64,000 nt of DNA, taken from NCBI GenBank assembly GCA_014649155.1, contig BMSM01000011.1, forward strand, positions 124,001 through 188,000. Direction: 5' to 3'. Positions 17,268-24,700 of the stretch are shown here, piece by piece (position 1 is the stretch's first letter; every line of letters begins with the position of its first letter). Made by a program: the position numbers and the translations under genes. The notes under the pieces are model-generated. The model worked only from the letters and a program-made list of their open reading frames with translations, was not told where the DNA came from and searched no databases. The DNA comes from Streptomyces griseoviridis. Lineage in GTDB: Bacteria > Actinomycetota > Actinomycetes > Streptomycetales > Streptomycetaceae.

Positions 17268-18212
17268 ATGACCGCCGCCCTTCTCCCGGTCGCCTTCGTC
17301 CTGTGCTGGAGTTCCGGCTTCATCGGCGCGCGGCTCGGCGCGGACACGGCCCCCGCGACGACGATCCTGATGTGGCGCTTCCTGCCCCTGGCGGTGGTGC
17401 TGCTCGTCGTCGCGGCCGTCGCGTCGCGCACCGTGTGGCGCGCGCTGACGGTCCGGGACATCGCCCGCCAGGCGGCCGTCGGCGCGCTCTCCCAGAGCGG
17501 CTACCTGCTCAGCGTCTACTACGCCATCCAGCTCGGTGTCTCCAGCGGCACCACCGCCCTCATCGACGGGGTCCAGCCGCTGGTGGCCGGCGCGCTCGCC
17601 GGACCGCTGCTGCGGCAGTACGTCTCCCGGCGCCAGTGGCTCGGCCTCTGCCTGGGCCTGGCCGGCGTGGCCGTGGTCACGCTGGCGGACGCCGGCTCGG
17701 CCGGCGGGGGCGTGCCCGCCTGGGCCTACCTCGTCCCCTTCCTCGGCATGCTGTCCCTGGTCGCCGCCACCTTCCTGGAGCGCCGCTCACCCACGCCGCC
17801 CGCCCCCCGCGCCGCCCTGACCGTCCACTGCCTGACCAGCGCCGTCCTCTTCTCCGCCCTGGCCCTCGGCACCGGCACCGCGGCCCCGCCCGCCGCCCCG
17901 TCCTTCTGGCTGGCGACCGCCTGGCTGGTGGTGCTGCCGACCTTCGGCGGGTACGGCCTGTACTGGCTGATCCTGCGCCGCTTCGGGGTCACCCGGGTCA
18001 ACACCCTGATGTTCCTCATGGCCCCGGTGACGGCCGTCTGGGGCGCCCTGATGTTCGGCGAGCACTTCGGCGCCACCACCGCGGTCGGCCTGGCGGCCGG
18101 TCTGGCCGCCGTCGTCATCGTCCACCGCGCGGACCGCCCGTCCCGAACTCCGCCCACACGATCTTCCCGGGGTTCCGTGGACCGGCCCCCCACTTGTCCG
18201 CGAGCACGCTGA
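17268..18212 (+). CDS. EamA/DMT family transporter
   Basis: Drug/metabolite transporter superfamily protein of about 314 residues with ten predicted membrane segments in two EamA halves. The first has FVLCWSSGFIGARLGAD and the second WLVVLPTFGGYGLYWLILRRFGVTRVN (split here only by reading). The ATG at 17268 has GGGG at 9 nt; an ATG at 17259 is also in frame. It is probably an exporter repressed by the divergent TetR. Its hydrophilic C-terminus runs about 98 bp over the 3' end of the convergent ATPase gene, so the last 30 residues may be a spurious extension. Confidence 0.87.
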   Translation: MTAALLPVAFVLCWSSGFIGARLGADTAPATTILMWRFLPLAVVLLVVAAVASRTVWRALTVRDIARQAAVGALSQSGYLLSVYYAIQLGVSSGTTALIDGVQPLVAGALAGPLLRQYVSRRQWLGLCLGLAGVAVVTLADAGSAGGGVPAWAYLVPFLGMLSLVAATFLERRSPTPPAPRAALTVHCLTSAVLFSALALGTGTAAPPAAPSFWLATAWLVVLPTFGGYGLYWLILRRFGVTRVNTLMFLMAPVTAVWGALMFGEHFGATTAVGLAAGLAAVVIVHRADRPSRTPPTRSSRGSVDRPPTCPRAR

Positions 18213-18560
18213 CGAGCAGCAGCCCCCGTCCGCCCTCGCCCTCCGGCGCCGGGTCAGGGGGGCGCACCTCACCCTCACCGCTGTCATGCACCTCGACGCG
18301 GAGGACCCCGTCCGGGTGGAGCAGCAGCCCCAGCGCGAAGCCCCGGCCCGGGGGGACGCCGTGGAGCAGGGCGTTGGTGGCCAGTTCACAGACACAGAGC
18401 AGGACGTCGTCCCGCCGGGCGGACAGGCCCCACTCATCAAGGGCTGCGGAGGCGTACGCGCGGGCGTGCCGGACCGACCTGCGGTCGCGCCGGTAGAACG
18501 CCCACGGGCAAGGGGAGCTTGGGATTCCGGGTTCACGAGCCCAGTGTCACTGTGGGTCAC
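18115..18560 (-). pseudogene. ATP-binding protein (HATPase, anti-sigma-factor-kinase type), frameshifted or lacking a normal start
   Basis: The frame ending at 18115 encodes a clear HATPase_c_2 domain: FYRRDRRSVRHARAYASAAL, N box CELATNALLHG, G box VEVHDSGEGE, then GRGLLLVSVLADKWG. Yet between its upstream stop (18547-18549) and the domain there is no ATG, GTG or TTG. The next frame has GTG starts at 18560 and 18536. One extra G in the GGG run at 18501-18503 would join VNPESQAPLARG to AFYRRDRRSV without a break. So this is either a one-base deletion or a sequencing error. Such ATPases sit beside whiJ-like XRE genes and DUF397 genes, as here. Confidence 0.7.
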
Positions 18561-18648
18561 TAGAGTGGGGCAGTGAGTGAGGTCGTAGTTCTGATGACTA
18601 CGACCTCGGTACGACGACTTCGGGTACGCGCGGGGGAAAGGACCAGCC

Positions 18649-19470
18649 ATGCAGGTGGCGAGGAAGCCCAAGAAGGTCGGATCGTGGCACGCGGTCGGCG
18701 CGGTGGTCGCCCACTACCGCAAGCAACGGGGCCTCACGCAGGAGCAGTTCGCGGAGCTGGCGAGCCTGCACGTGGACACGGTCCGCTCCATCGAGCAGGG
18801 CCGTCTGGCCCTCCAGCCGGACCGGGCCGAGCAGTTCGACGACCTGCTGGAGACGGGTGGCGTCCTGAAGGTCCTGGTCGAGAAGATGCCGGTGCGGGAG
18901 AAGATCGTCCAGTTCGCGCAGGGTCTGGTCGATCACGAGCAGGAGGCGACCAGCATCCTCTCGTACCAGAGTCTTGTGGTTCCGGGGCTGCTGCAGACGC
19001 GGGATTACTGCCGTGCCGTCTTCGACTACAGGTATCCGGCCCTCGGCAGCGAGACGGCCGAGCAGTGGGTGAGCGCACGCATGGAGCGGCAGCTGATCTG
19101 GAAGCGGGACCGGCCGCCCGTGGGGCACTTCATCCTGGAGGAGAGCATCCTGCGCAGGGAAGTCGGCGGGCCGGAGGTGATGCGGGAGCAGATCCGCCAG
19201 ATCTTGGAGTACACCGAGCCGGTGCACATGAGCTTTCAGGTGATGCCCATGGAGCGCACACCACATGCCGGTCTCGACGGCCCCATGGTCTTGTTGGAGA
19301 CGCCCGACCACGAGCGCCTCGTCTACCTGGAAGTGCAGCGTGCGAGCTTCCTCATCAATGACCCGGAGGAGGCCAGCGATTATCACCACAAGTATGGAAT
19401 GCTGCGGTCACAGGCTCTCTCCCCGGGCGAGAGCGTGCGCCTTCTGAAGGGACTGCTAGGAGTCACATGA
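18649..19470 (+). CDS. XRE helix-turn-helix regulator with DUF5753 domain (WhiJ-like)
   Basis: DNA-binding regulator of 273 residues, of the large Streptomyces family that includes WhiJ. Residues 14-70 form the Cro/CI helix-turn-helix (YRKQRGLTQEQFAELASLHVD). Residues 90-270 are DUF5753, with YQSLVVPGLLQTRDYCRA and a C-terminal SFLINDPEEASDYHHKYGML. The ATG at 18649 is preceded by GGGGGAAAGG. Its stop overlaps the DUF397 start (ATGA), so the two are translationally coupled. Members usually work with the adjacent DUF397 protein in developmental or antibiotic control. Confidence 0.92.
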   Translation: MQVARKPKKVGSWHAVGAVVAHYRKQRGLTQEQFAELASLHVDTVRSIEQGRLALQPDRAEQFDDLLETGGVLKVLVEKMPVREKIVQFAQGLVDHEQEATSILSYQSLVVPGLLQTRDYCRAVFDYRYPALGSETAEQWVSARMERQLIWKRDRPPVGHFILEESILRREVGGPEVMREQIRQILEYTEPVHMSFQVMPMERTPHAGLDGPMVLLETPDHERLVYLEVQRASFLINDPEEASDYHHKYGMLRSQALSPGESVRLLKGLLGVT

Positions 19471-19706
19471 ACACCGCAGCCGACCTGACATGGTTCAAGT
19501 CCAGCTACAGCGGGAGCGAGGGCGGTGACTGCGTGGAACTCGCCTACACCTGGCGCAAGTCGACATACAGCAGCGACGAGGGTGGCAACTGCGTGGAAGT
19601 AGCTGCCGCCCCCACCGTCATCCACGTCCGAGACTCCAAGAACCCCGCTGGACCGATACTCAGCGTCTCCACATCCGCCTGGGCCGGCTTTCTCCCTCTG
19701 ATCTGA
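19467..19706 (+). CDS. DUF397 protein with duplicated motif
   Basis: Small protein of 79 residues (DUF397), the usual partner of a DUF5753-type regulator and possibly its antagonist. The family motif occurs twice: WFKSSYSGSEGGDCVELA at residues 9-26 and WRKSTYSSDEGGNCVEVA at 29-46. The single C-terminal part VRDSKNPAGPILSVSTSAW follows. The start codon overlaps the upstream stop by four bases. It ends 8 bp before the convergent glycine-rich protein gene. Confidence 0.9.
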   Translation: MNTAADLTWFKSSYSGSEGGDCVELAYTWRKSTYSSDEGGNCVEVAAAPTVIHVRDSKNPAGPILSVSTSAWAGFLPLI

Positions 19707-19714
19707 CCGGCGTC

Positions 19715-21079
19715 TCAGAAGCCTCCGCCGAAGTCCCCTCCGCCGCCCATGTTCCCGCCGCCCCCGCCGAAGTCCCCGCCGCCGAACCCGCCGCCGAAGT
19801 CGTCGGAGTTGAAGTCCGCGCCGGAGACGTCACCGCCCTCGAAGCCGCCGCCGAAGTCCCCGTACCCGGACCCGTAGTCCGCCCCGTACGCCGGCCCCGC
19901 CATCATGCCCCCGAGCATCGTCCCGACCAGCAGGCCGGGCAGGATGCCGCCGCCGAAGTACCCGCCGGCCCACGGCCCGTACGCCGGACCCGCCTCCCAG
20001 TAGGGCCGCCGCCCGTACTCGGTGTCGACCTCCCGCACCACGGGATCGAGCCCGTCCGCCAGCCGCGCCCGGTCCGCCGCGCACACCGGCACCTCCCGCG
20101 TGGCCCCGCCCGCCGGGGTCCAGGCCACGTCGGCCACCGAAGGACCGTGCCGGGGATCGAAGAAGCACGGCGGCCGGCGCTCCGGCAACGGCCTGCCCTC
20201 CCGTCGCGCGGCGAGCAGCGCCAGGGAGAACCGCCCGTCCTCCACCGCCTGCGTCACCGCCCGTACGTCCTCCGGCCGCCGCGCGTCCGCCATCAGCGTC
20301 TTCGACCGGTCGTAGGCGTCCAGCGCCCGTTCGTAGTCGGCCCGCATCGCGTCGTCCGCGCCCGGCTCGCCGGGGCTGAAGTCCAGCCGGTCCAGTTCCT
20401 CACCGAACGCGGTGATGTCCTCGTCCACCACCACCCGCAGCTTCTCCAGCGCGGCCCGCTGCTCCTGTTCGTGCCGCCGCCGGTTGCGCCGCGATAGCGC
20501 GTAGACACCCGCACCACCCACGGCCACGACCGCGCCCGTGGCGATCAGCCCGCCCACCGGCACGCCGCCCCCGCCCCCGCCGTCGCTCCAGCCGTTGGGC
20601 GCGGCGCCGCCCGTGTTCCGCAGCGCGTCGTCCACGAAGTCGTTGAGCTGCGCCTTCGCGTCCCCCGCGCCCTGGACCGCGGACACCAGGTTCGCCACGC
20701 CCTGCTGACTCATGACACTGCTGTCGGCACGCGCGTCGAACCGGTCACCGAGCCGGATGCCGTACAGCCCGGTCACCCCGGTCTCGGTGCGCAGGTTCTG
20801 GAACAGATTCGTCGTCGGCTGGTCCGCCGGCAGGACCGCGACGAAGACCGGCTTGTCCGCGTCCTCGATCTTGTCGGCGAGCGCCTCCGCGTCCGCCTCG
20901 GAGAGCTGGTCGGAGGCGGCCGGGTCCACGTAGACAGGGCTCTCCCGCAGGGCCTGGGCGATCTCGGACACATCCGTGGCCGCGTGCGCCCCCGACGCAC
21001 CCACCGTCAGCGCCGCCAGTACGGCGACGACCGGCACGATCAGAAGGCGGACGAGTGTGCGCGCCAGTGCGGTCCTCAT
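19715..21079 (-). CDS. Membrane protein with signal peptide and glycine-rich C-terminus (TPM-like layout)
   Basis: About 454 residues. An N-terminal signal peptide (LLIVPVVAVLAALTVGASGAHA) is followed by an extracytoplasmic domain of about 140 residues. A Gly-rich linker and one membrane helix (GGLIATGAVVAVGGAGVYAL) come next, then a charged cytoplasmic region containing a coiled-coil-like stretch. The final 100 residues repeat GGGFGGGDFGGG-type units. The order signal, exported domain, helix and Gly-rich tail recalls TPM-domain proteins, but I cannot confirm the family. ATG 21079 is chosen because it gives a compact signal peptide and has GAGG 12 nt upstream. Function unknown. Confidence 0.8.
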   Translation of the reverse strand: MRTALARTLVRLLIVPVVAVLAALTVGASGAHAATDVSEIAQALRESPVYVDPAASDQLSEADAEALADKIEDADKPVFVAVLPADQPTTNLFQNLRTETGVTGLYGIRLGDRFDARADSSVMSQQGVANLVSAVQGAGDAKAQLNDFVDDALRNTGGAAPNGWSDGGGGGGVPVGGLIATGAVVAVGGAGVYALSRRNRRRHEQEQRAALEKLRVVVDEDITAFGEELDRLDFSPGEPGADDAMRADYERALDAYDRSKTLMADARRPEDVRAVTQAVEDGRFSLALLAARREGRPLPERRPPCFFDPRHGPSVADVAWTPAGGATREVPVCAADRARLADGLDPVVREVDTEYGRRPYWEAGPAYGPWAGGYFGGGILPGLLVGTMLGGMMAGPAYGADYGSGYGDFGGGFEGGDVSGADFNSDDFGGGFGGGDFGGGGGNMGGGGDFGGGF

Positions 21080-21149
21080 ACATCGAACGTACCTCAAAAA
21101 CCAGCCCAAACCGAACGGAAGTCGAACAGAAACGGCCGCCCGTCGGTAG

Positions 21150-22754
21150 TCACTCGGCGGGCTCGACCCCCGCCCGCAGCAGCCCGTACGTGTACGCGTC
21201 CTCCAGCGCCTGCCACGACGCCGCGATGACGTTCTCCGCGACCCCGACCGTCGACCACTCGCCCGAGCCGTCCGAGGTGTTGATCAGCACCCGGGTCGTG
21301 GACTGGGTGCCGTGCACGCCCTCCAGGATGCGGACCTTGTAGTCGACCAGCTCCAGCTTGGCGAGCTGAGGGTAGATCCGCTCCAGGGCGACCCGCAGCG
21401 CCCGGTCCAGCGCGTTGACGGGGCCGTTGCCCTCCGCCGTGGCGACGATCCGCTCGCCCTTGGCCCACAGCTTCACCGTGGCCTCATTGGCGTGGGTCCC
21501 GTCGGGCCGGTCCTCGACGATCGCCCGCCAGGACTCGACGGAGAAGTACGTCAGCCGGGACCCCGCGACCTCGGCCCGCAGCAGCAGCTCGAAGGAGGCG
21601 TCGGCGGCCTCGTACGTGTAGCCCTTCAGCTCACGCTCCTTGACCCGCTCCACGACCCGGCCGACCAGTTCCCGGTCGCCGCCGAGGTCGACGCCGAGTT
21701 CCTTGCCCTTCAGCTCGATGGAGGCCCGGCCGGCCATGTCGGAGACCAGCATCCGCATGCTGTTGCCGACCAGCGCGGGGTCGGTGTGCTGGTACAGGTC
21801 CGGGTCGACCTTGATGGCGGAGGCGTGCAGCCCGGCCTTGTGCGCGAACGCGGAGACACCGACGTAGGGCTGGTGCGTGGAGGGGGTGAGGTTGACGACT
21901 TCGGCGATGGCGTGCGAGATCCGGGTGGTCTCGCGGAGCCGGCCCTCGGGGAGCACCTTCTTGCCGTACTTCAGCTCCAGCGCGGCGACCACGGGGAAGA
22001 GGTTGGCGTTGCCGACGCGCTCGCCGTACCCATTGGCGGTGCACTGCACGTGCGTGGCGCCCGCGTCGACGGCGGCGAGGGTGTTGGCGACCGCGCAGCC
22101 GGTGTCGTCCTGGGCGTGGATGCCGAGCCGGGCGCCGGTGTCGGCGAGCACGGTGGCGACCACGGCGCCGATCTGCGCGGGCAGCATGCCGCCGTTGGTG
22201 TCGCAGAGGATGACGACGTCGGCGCCGGCCTCGGCGGCCGTACGGACGACCGCCTTGGCGTACTCGGGGTTGGCGCGGTAGCCGTCGAAGAAGTGCTCGC
22301 AGTCCAGGAAGACCCGGCGGCCCTGCTCGCGCAGGTGGGAGACGGTGTCCCGGATCATCTCCAGGTTCTCGTCGAGGGTGGTGCGCAGGGCGAGTTCGAC
22401 GTGCCGGTCGTGCGACTTGGCGACCAGGCAGATCACCTCGGCACCCGAGTCCAGCAGCGCCTTGACCTGCGGGTCCTCGGCCGCCTTCGCGCCCGCCCGA
22501 CGCGTGGAGCCGAAGGCGACGAGCCGGGCGTGCCGGAAGTCGATCTCCGTGCGGGCCCGGACGAAGAACTCGGTGTCCCGCGGGTTCGCGCCGGGCCAGC
22601 CGCCCTCGATGAAGCCCACGCCGTAGTCGTCGAGGTGGCGCGCGATGGCGAGCTTGTCCGCGACGGTCAGGCTGATGCCCTCGCGCTGCGCGCCGTCGCG
22701 CAGGGTGGTGTCGAAGACGTGGAACGAATCGTCGAGCTCGCTGGATGCGGTCAT
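21150..22754 (-). CDS. cimA: (R)-citramalate synthase CimA
   Basis: Enzyme of 534 residues that condenses pyruvate and acetyl-CoA to citramalate, the threonine-independent route to 2-oxobutyrate and isoleucine. The HMGL-like barrel opens with FDTTLRDGAQREGISLT, and the metal-binding HAQDDTGCAVANTLAAVDAG is present. A C-terminal LeuA-like allosteric domain begins near residue 400. The FIEGGWPGANPRD segment fits CimA (TIGR00977) rather than 2-isopropylmalate synthase. The ATG at 22754 has AGGAG 11 nt upstream. The leader (22755-23011) carries a peptide with tandem Ile codons, a hairpin and a terminator, so isoleucine attenuation is likely. Confidence 0.92.
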   Translation of the reverse strand: MTASSELDDSFHVFDTTLRDGAQREGISLTVADKLAIARHLDDYGVGFIEGGWPGANPRDTEFFVRARTEIDFRHARLVAFGSTRRAGAKAAEDPQVKALLDSGAEVICLVAKSHDRHVELALRTTLDENLEMIRDTVSHLREQGRRVFLDCEHFFDGYRANPEYAKAVVRTAAEAGADVVILCDTNGGMLPAQIGAVVATVLADTGARLGIHAQDDTGCAVANTLAAVDAGATHVQCTANGYGERVGNANLFPVVAALELKYGKKVLPEGRLRETTRISHAIAEVVNLTPSTHQPYVGVSAFAHKAGLHASAIKVDPDLYQHTDPALVGNSMRMLVSDMAGRASIELKGKELGVDLGGDRELVGRVVERVKERELKGYTYEAADASFELLLRAEVAGSRLTYFSVESWRAIVEDRPDGTHANEATVKLWAKGERIVATAEGNGPVNALDRALRVALERIYPQLAKLELVDYKVRILEGVHGTQSTTRVLINTSDGSGEWSTVGVAENVIAASWQALEDAYTYGLLRAGVEPAE

Positions 22755-22862
22755 GATCTTCAAGGCTCCTGTAGGGGATGCGGTCAACCGGAATGACCGG
22801 CTCCACCGTCCGTCTATGATCCCTCGCGCTCCTCTCCCGGCTGGGGGTGGGCCAGGAAACAG

Positions 22863-22942
22863 AAAAACCCCTCGCGGGTGCGAGAGGTCTGCGCGCGGGT
22901 CGAGGACGACGGTGTCCGCCCGTACGTGGTCGTACGTGGCGG
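22863..22942 (-). promoter_or_regulatory. Probable transcription attenuator of cimA
   Basis: On the minus strand a hairpin at 22916-22942 (CCGCC, bulged A, then self-complementary CGTACG pair and GGCGG) precedes a terminator at 22863-22887. The terminator stem is CCTCTCGC/GCGAGGGG with a four-base loop followed by TTTTT, about 110 bases before the cimA start. With the leader peptide just upstream, this has the order expected of ribosome-mediated attenuation. Confidence 0.65.
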
Positions 22943-23011
22943 TCACTGCGGACCGGCGCGCCTGCTGCCAATAATCGTGGCGAACGAGAGCACGGGGGCA
23001 GTCTGGCACAA
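22943..23011 (-). CDS. Putative cimA leader peptide with tandem isoleucine codons
   Basis: A short frame of 22 codons from TTG 23011 (GGGGA 4 nt upstream), or 16 codons from GTG 22993 reading MLSFATIIGSRRAGPQ if GTG is Met. It holds two adjacent ATT Ile codons, which are rare in this genome, plus Val and Leu. It ends just before the hairpin of the cimA attenuator. Stalling at the Ile codons would couple isoleucine supply to cimA expression. The role is inferred from position and codon content. Confidence 0.55.
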   Translation of the reverse strand: MCQTAPVLSFATIIGSRRAGPQ

Positions 23012-23036
23012 CGCGTCCCCGCGCTCACCGTCCGTC

Positions 23037-23633
23037 TCAGGATGCGAGCAGGGTCTCGGCCAGGAACTCCCGTACGTGGCCGAGCGCGGTGGCCCGGTCG
23101 CTGCCGCGCAGTCCGACGGCGACGTTGACGGAGAAGCCGTCGAGCAGGGCGCGCAGCCGGGTGGCGAAGCGGTCGGGGTCGACGGGCCGGAACTCGCCGC
23201 GGGAGACGCCCTCCGCGAGCAGGGCGGCCAGGTCGCGGTGCCAGGCGCCCTCGATGGCGGCCTGCCGGTCGCGGGCGTCGTCGGCGGCGTCGCGCGAACG
23301 GTTCCAGACCTCCATCCACAGCGTCCAGTGCGGGTCGCGGTGGCCGCCGGGGACGTAGAGGGAGACGTAGGAGTCGAGGCGGTCGCGCGCGGGCGCGGGC
23401 GCGGCGAGCAGCCGGGCGCGCTCGGCGCCGAGGCGGCTCTCGCTCCACTCCAGGGTGCGCAGCAGCAGCTCGTCCTTGGTGCGGAAGTAGTAGAGGAGGT
23501 GGCCGCTGCTCATGCCGACCTCGCGGCCGAGCGCCGCCATGGTGAGCCGCTCCAGACCGCGTTCGGCGATCATCGCCATGGCGGTGGCGAGGACGTCCTC
23601 GCGCGGCGGGGCCTGTCTGCGCCCACCAGCCAT
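23037..23633 (-). CDS. TetR family regulator, last gene of the urease-like operon
   Basis: TetR-type repressor of 198 residues, with the DNA-binding helices in MAALGREVGMSSGHLLYYFR and a BetI-like C-terminal domain (YVSLYVPGGHRDPHWTLWMEVWNRSR without break). It starts 20 bases after the agmatine deiminase stop, so it is the distal member of ureAB-ureC-deiminase-tetR. The palindromes before ureAB are its natural candidate operators, which would make the operon autoregulated. Its ligand could be agmatine, putrescine or a related amine; that is inference. Confidence 0.85.
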   Translation of the reverse strand: MAGGRRQAPPREDVLATAMAMIAERGLERLTMAALGREVGMSSGHLLYYFRTKDELLLRTLEWSESRLGAERARLLAAPAPARDRLDSYVSLYVPGGHRDPHWTLWMEVWNRSRDAADDARDRQAAIEGAWHRDLAALLAEGVSRGEFRPVDPDRFATRLRALLDGFSVNVAVGLRGSDRATALGHVREFLAETLLAS

Positions 23634-23653
23634 CCCGGGCTCCTCCAGATCCT

Positions 23654-24673
23654 TCAGACCTTGGGCTGCTGCTGTGTGATGCAGTGGATGCCGCCACCGC
23701 TTCCGAAGATCGTACGGGCGTCCACCGGCACCACCGCGCGGTCGGGGAAGAGCCGGCGGAAGAGGTCCGCGGCCACCTCGTCGTGCGGGTCGTCGAAGGC
23801 GCAGAGGACGACACCGCCGTTGCAGAGGTAGTGGTTGATGTAGGAGTAGTCGACCCAGTCCCCGTCCTCGTCCTTGAGGACGGTGGGGGCGGGGACCTCC
23901 ACGACCTCCAGGGGGCGGCCCGCGGCGTCCGTCTCGGCGCGGAGGATCTCCAGGTAGGTGAGCGAGCGGGCGTGGTCGGGGTGGGCGGGGTCGCGCTGGG
24001 TGTGGACGAGGACGGTGCCCGGCCCGGCGAAGGCGGCGACGATGTCGACATGGCCCTGGGTGCCGTACGTGCCGTAGTCACCGGTCAGGCCGTGCGGGAG
24101 CCAGATGGCCTTGCGGGTGCCGAGCCGGGTGTGGACCTCCGCCTCGACGCGCTCGCGGGTCCAGCCGGGGTTGCGGGCGGGGCCGAGCTGGACGGTCTCG
24201 GTGAGCAGGACGGTGCCCTCGCCGTCGACGTGCAGGCCGCCGCCCTCGTTGACAAGTGCGCTGCTCAGCACCGGTACCCCGGCGAGGTCCGCGATCTGCC
24301 GGGCGATCTGCGCGTCGTGCTCCCAGCGGGCCCACTCCTGCGCGCCCCAGCCGTTGAACACCCAGTCCACGGCGGCCAGTCCGCCCGCGCCGTCGGTGAC
24401 GAAGGTCGGTCCGATGTCCCGCATCCACGCGTCGTCGAGCGGGCGCTCCACCAGGTCGATGTCCGGGCCGAGCAGGGCGCGCGCGGAGTCCCGCTGGCCG
24501 GGACCGTGCACCACCGTCACCGGCTCGAAGCGGCGCACGGCACGGGCGACCCGCGCCCAGGCGGTCCGGGCCGCGGCCAGTTCCCCGGCGGTCGCGAAGG
24601 TCGGGTTGGGGCCGGGCCAGGCCATCCAGGTGCGTTCGTGCGGGGCCCACTCGGGGGGCATGCGGTAGGTCAT
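23654..24673 (-). CDS. Agmatine deiminase family protein
   Basis: Guanidino-modifying enzyme of 339 residues (agmatine deiminase/peptidylarginine deiminase family). Agmatine deiminase converts agmatine to N-carbamoylputrescine and ammonia. Visible catalytic pieces are WMRDIGPTFV, the His-Asp pair in GTQGHVDIVAAF, and the nucleophilic Cys in FGSGGGIHCITQQQP near the C-terminus. The ATG at 24673 is preceded by AGGA. It lies 27 bases after the ureC-like stop codon. No nitrilase-type N-carbamoylputrescine amidase is nearby, which makes the adjacent urease-like enzyme a candidate for the next step. Confidence 0.88.
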   Translation of the reverse strand: MTYRMPPEWAPHERTWMAWPGPNPTFATAGELAAARTAWARVARAVRRFEPVTVVHGPGQRDSARALLGPDIDLVERPLDDAWMRDIGPTFVTDGAGGLAAVDWVFNGWGAQEWARWEHDAQIARQIADLAGVPVLSSALVNEGGGLHVDGEGTVLLTETVQLGPARNPGWTRERVEAEVHTRLGTRKAIWLPHGLTGDYGTYGTQGHVDIVAAFAGPGTVLVHTQRDPAHPDHARSLTYLEILRAETDAAGRPLEVVEVPAPTVLKDEDGDWVDYSYINHYLCNGGVVLCAFDDPHDEVAADLFRRLFPDRAVVPVDARTIFGSGGGIHCITQQQPKV

Positions 24674-24700
24674 CGGCGGTCCTGGGGAAGTACGGGCGGG

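Noticed and set aside
17787-18671. Minus-strand frame of 294 codons overlapping the eamA end
   Set aside because: Wrong frame for most of its length: the HATPase motifs lie in another frame. Only its first part is used in the frameshift hypothesis.
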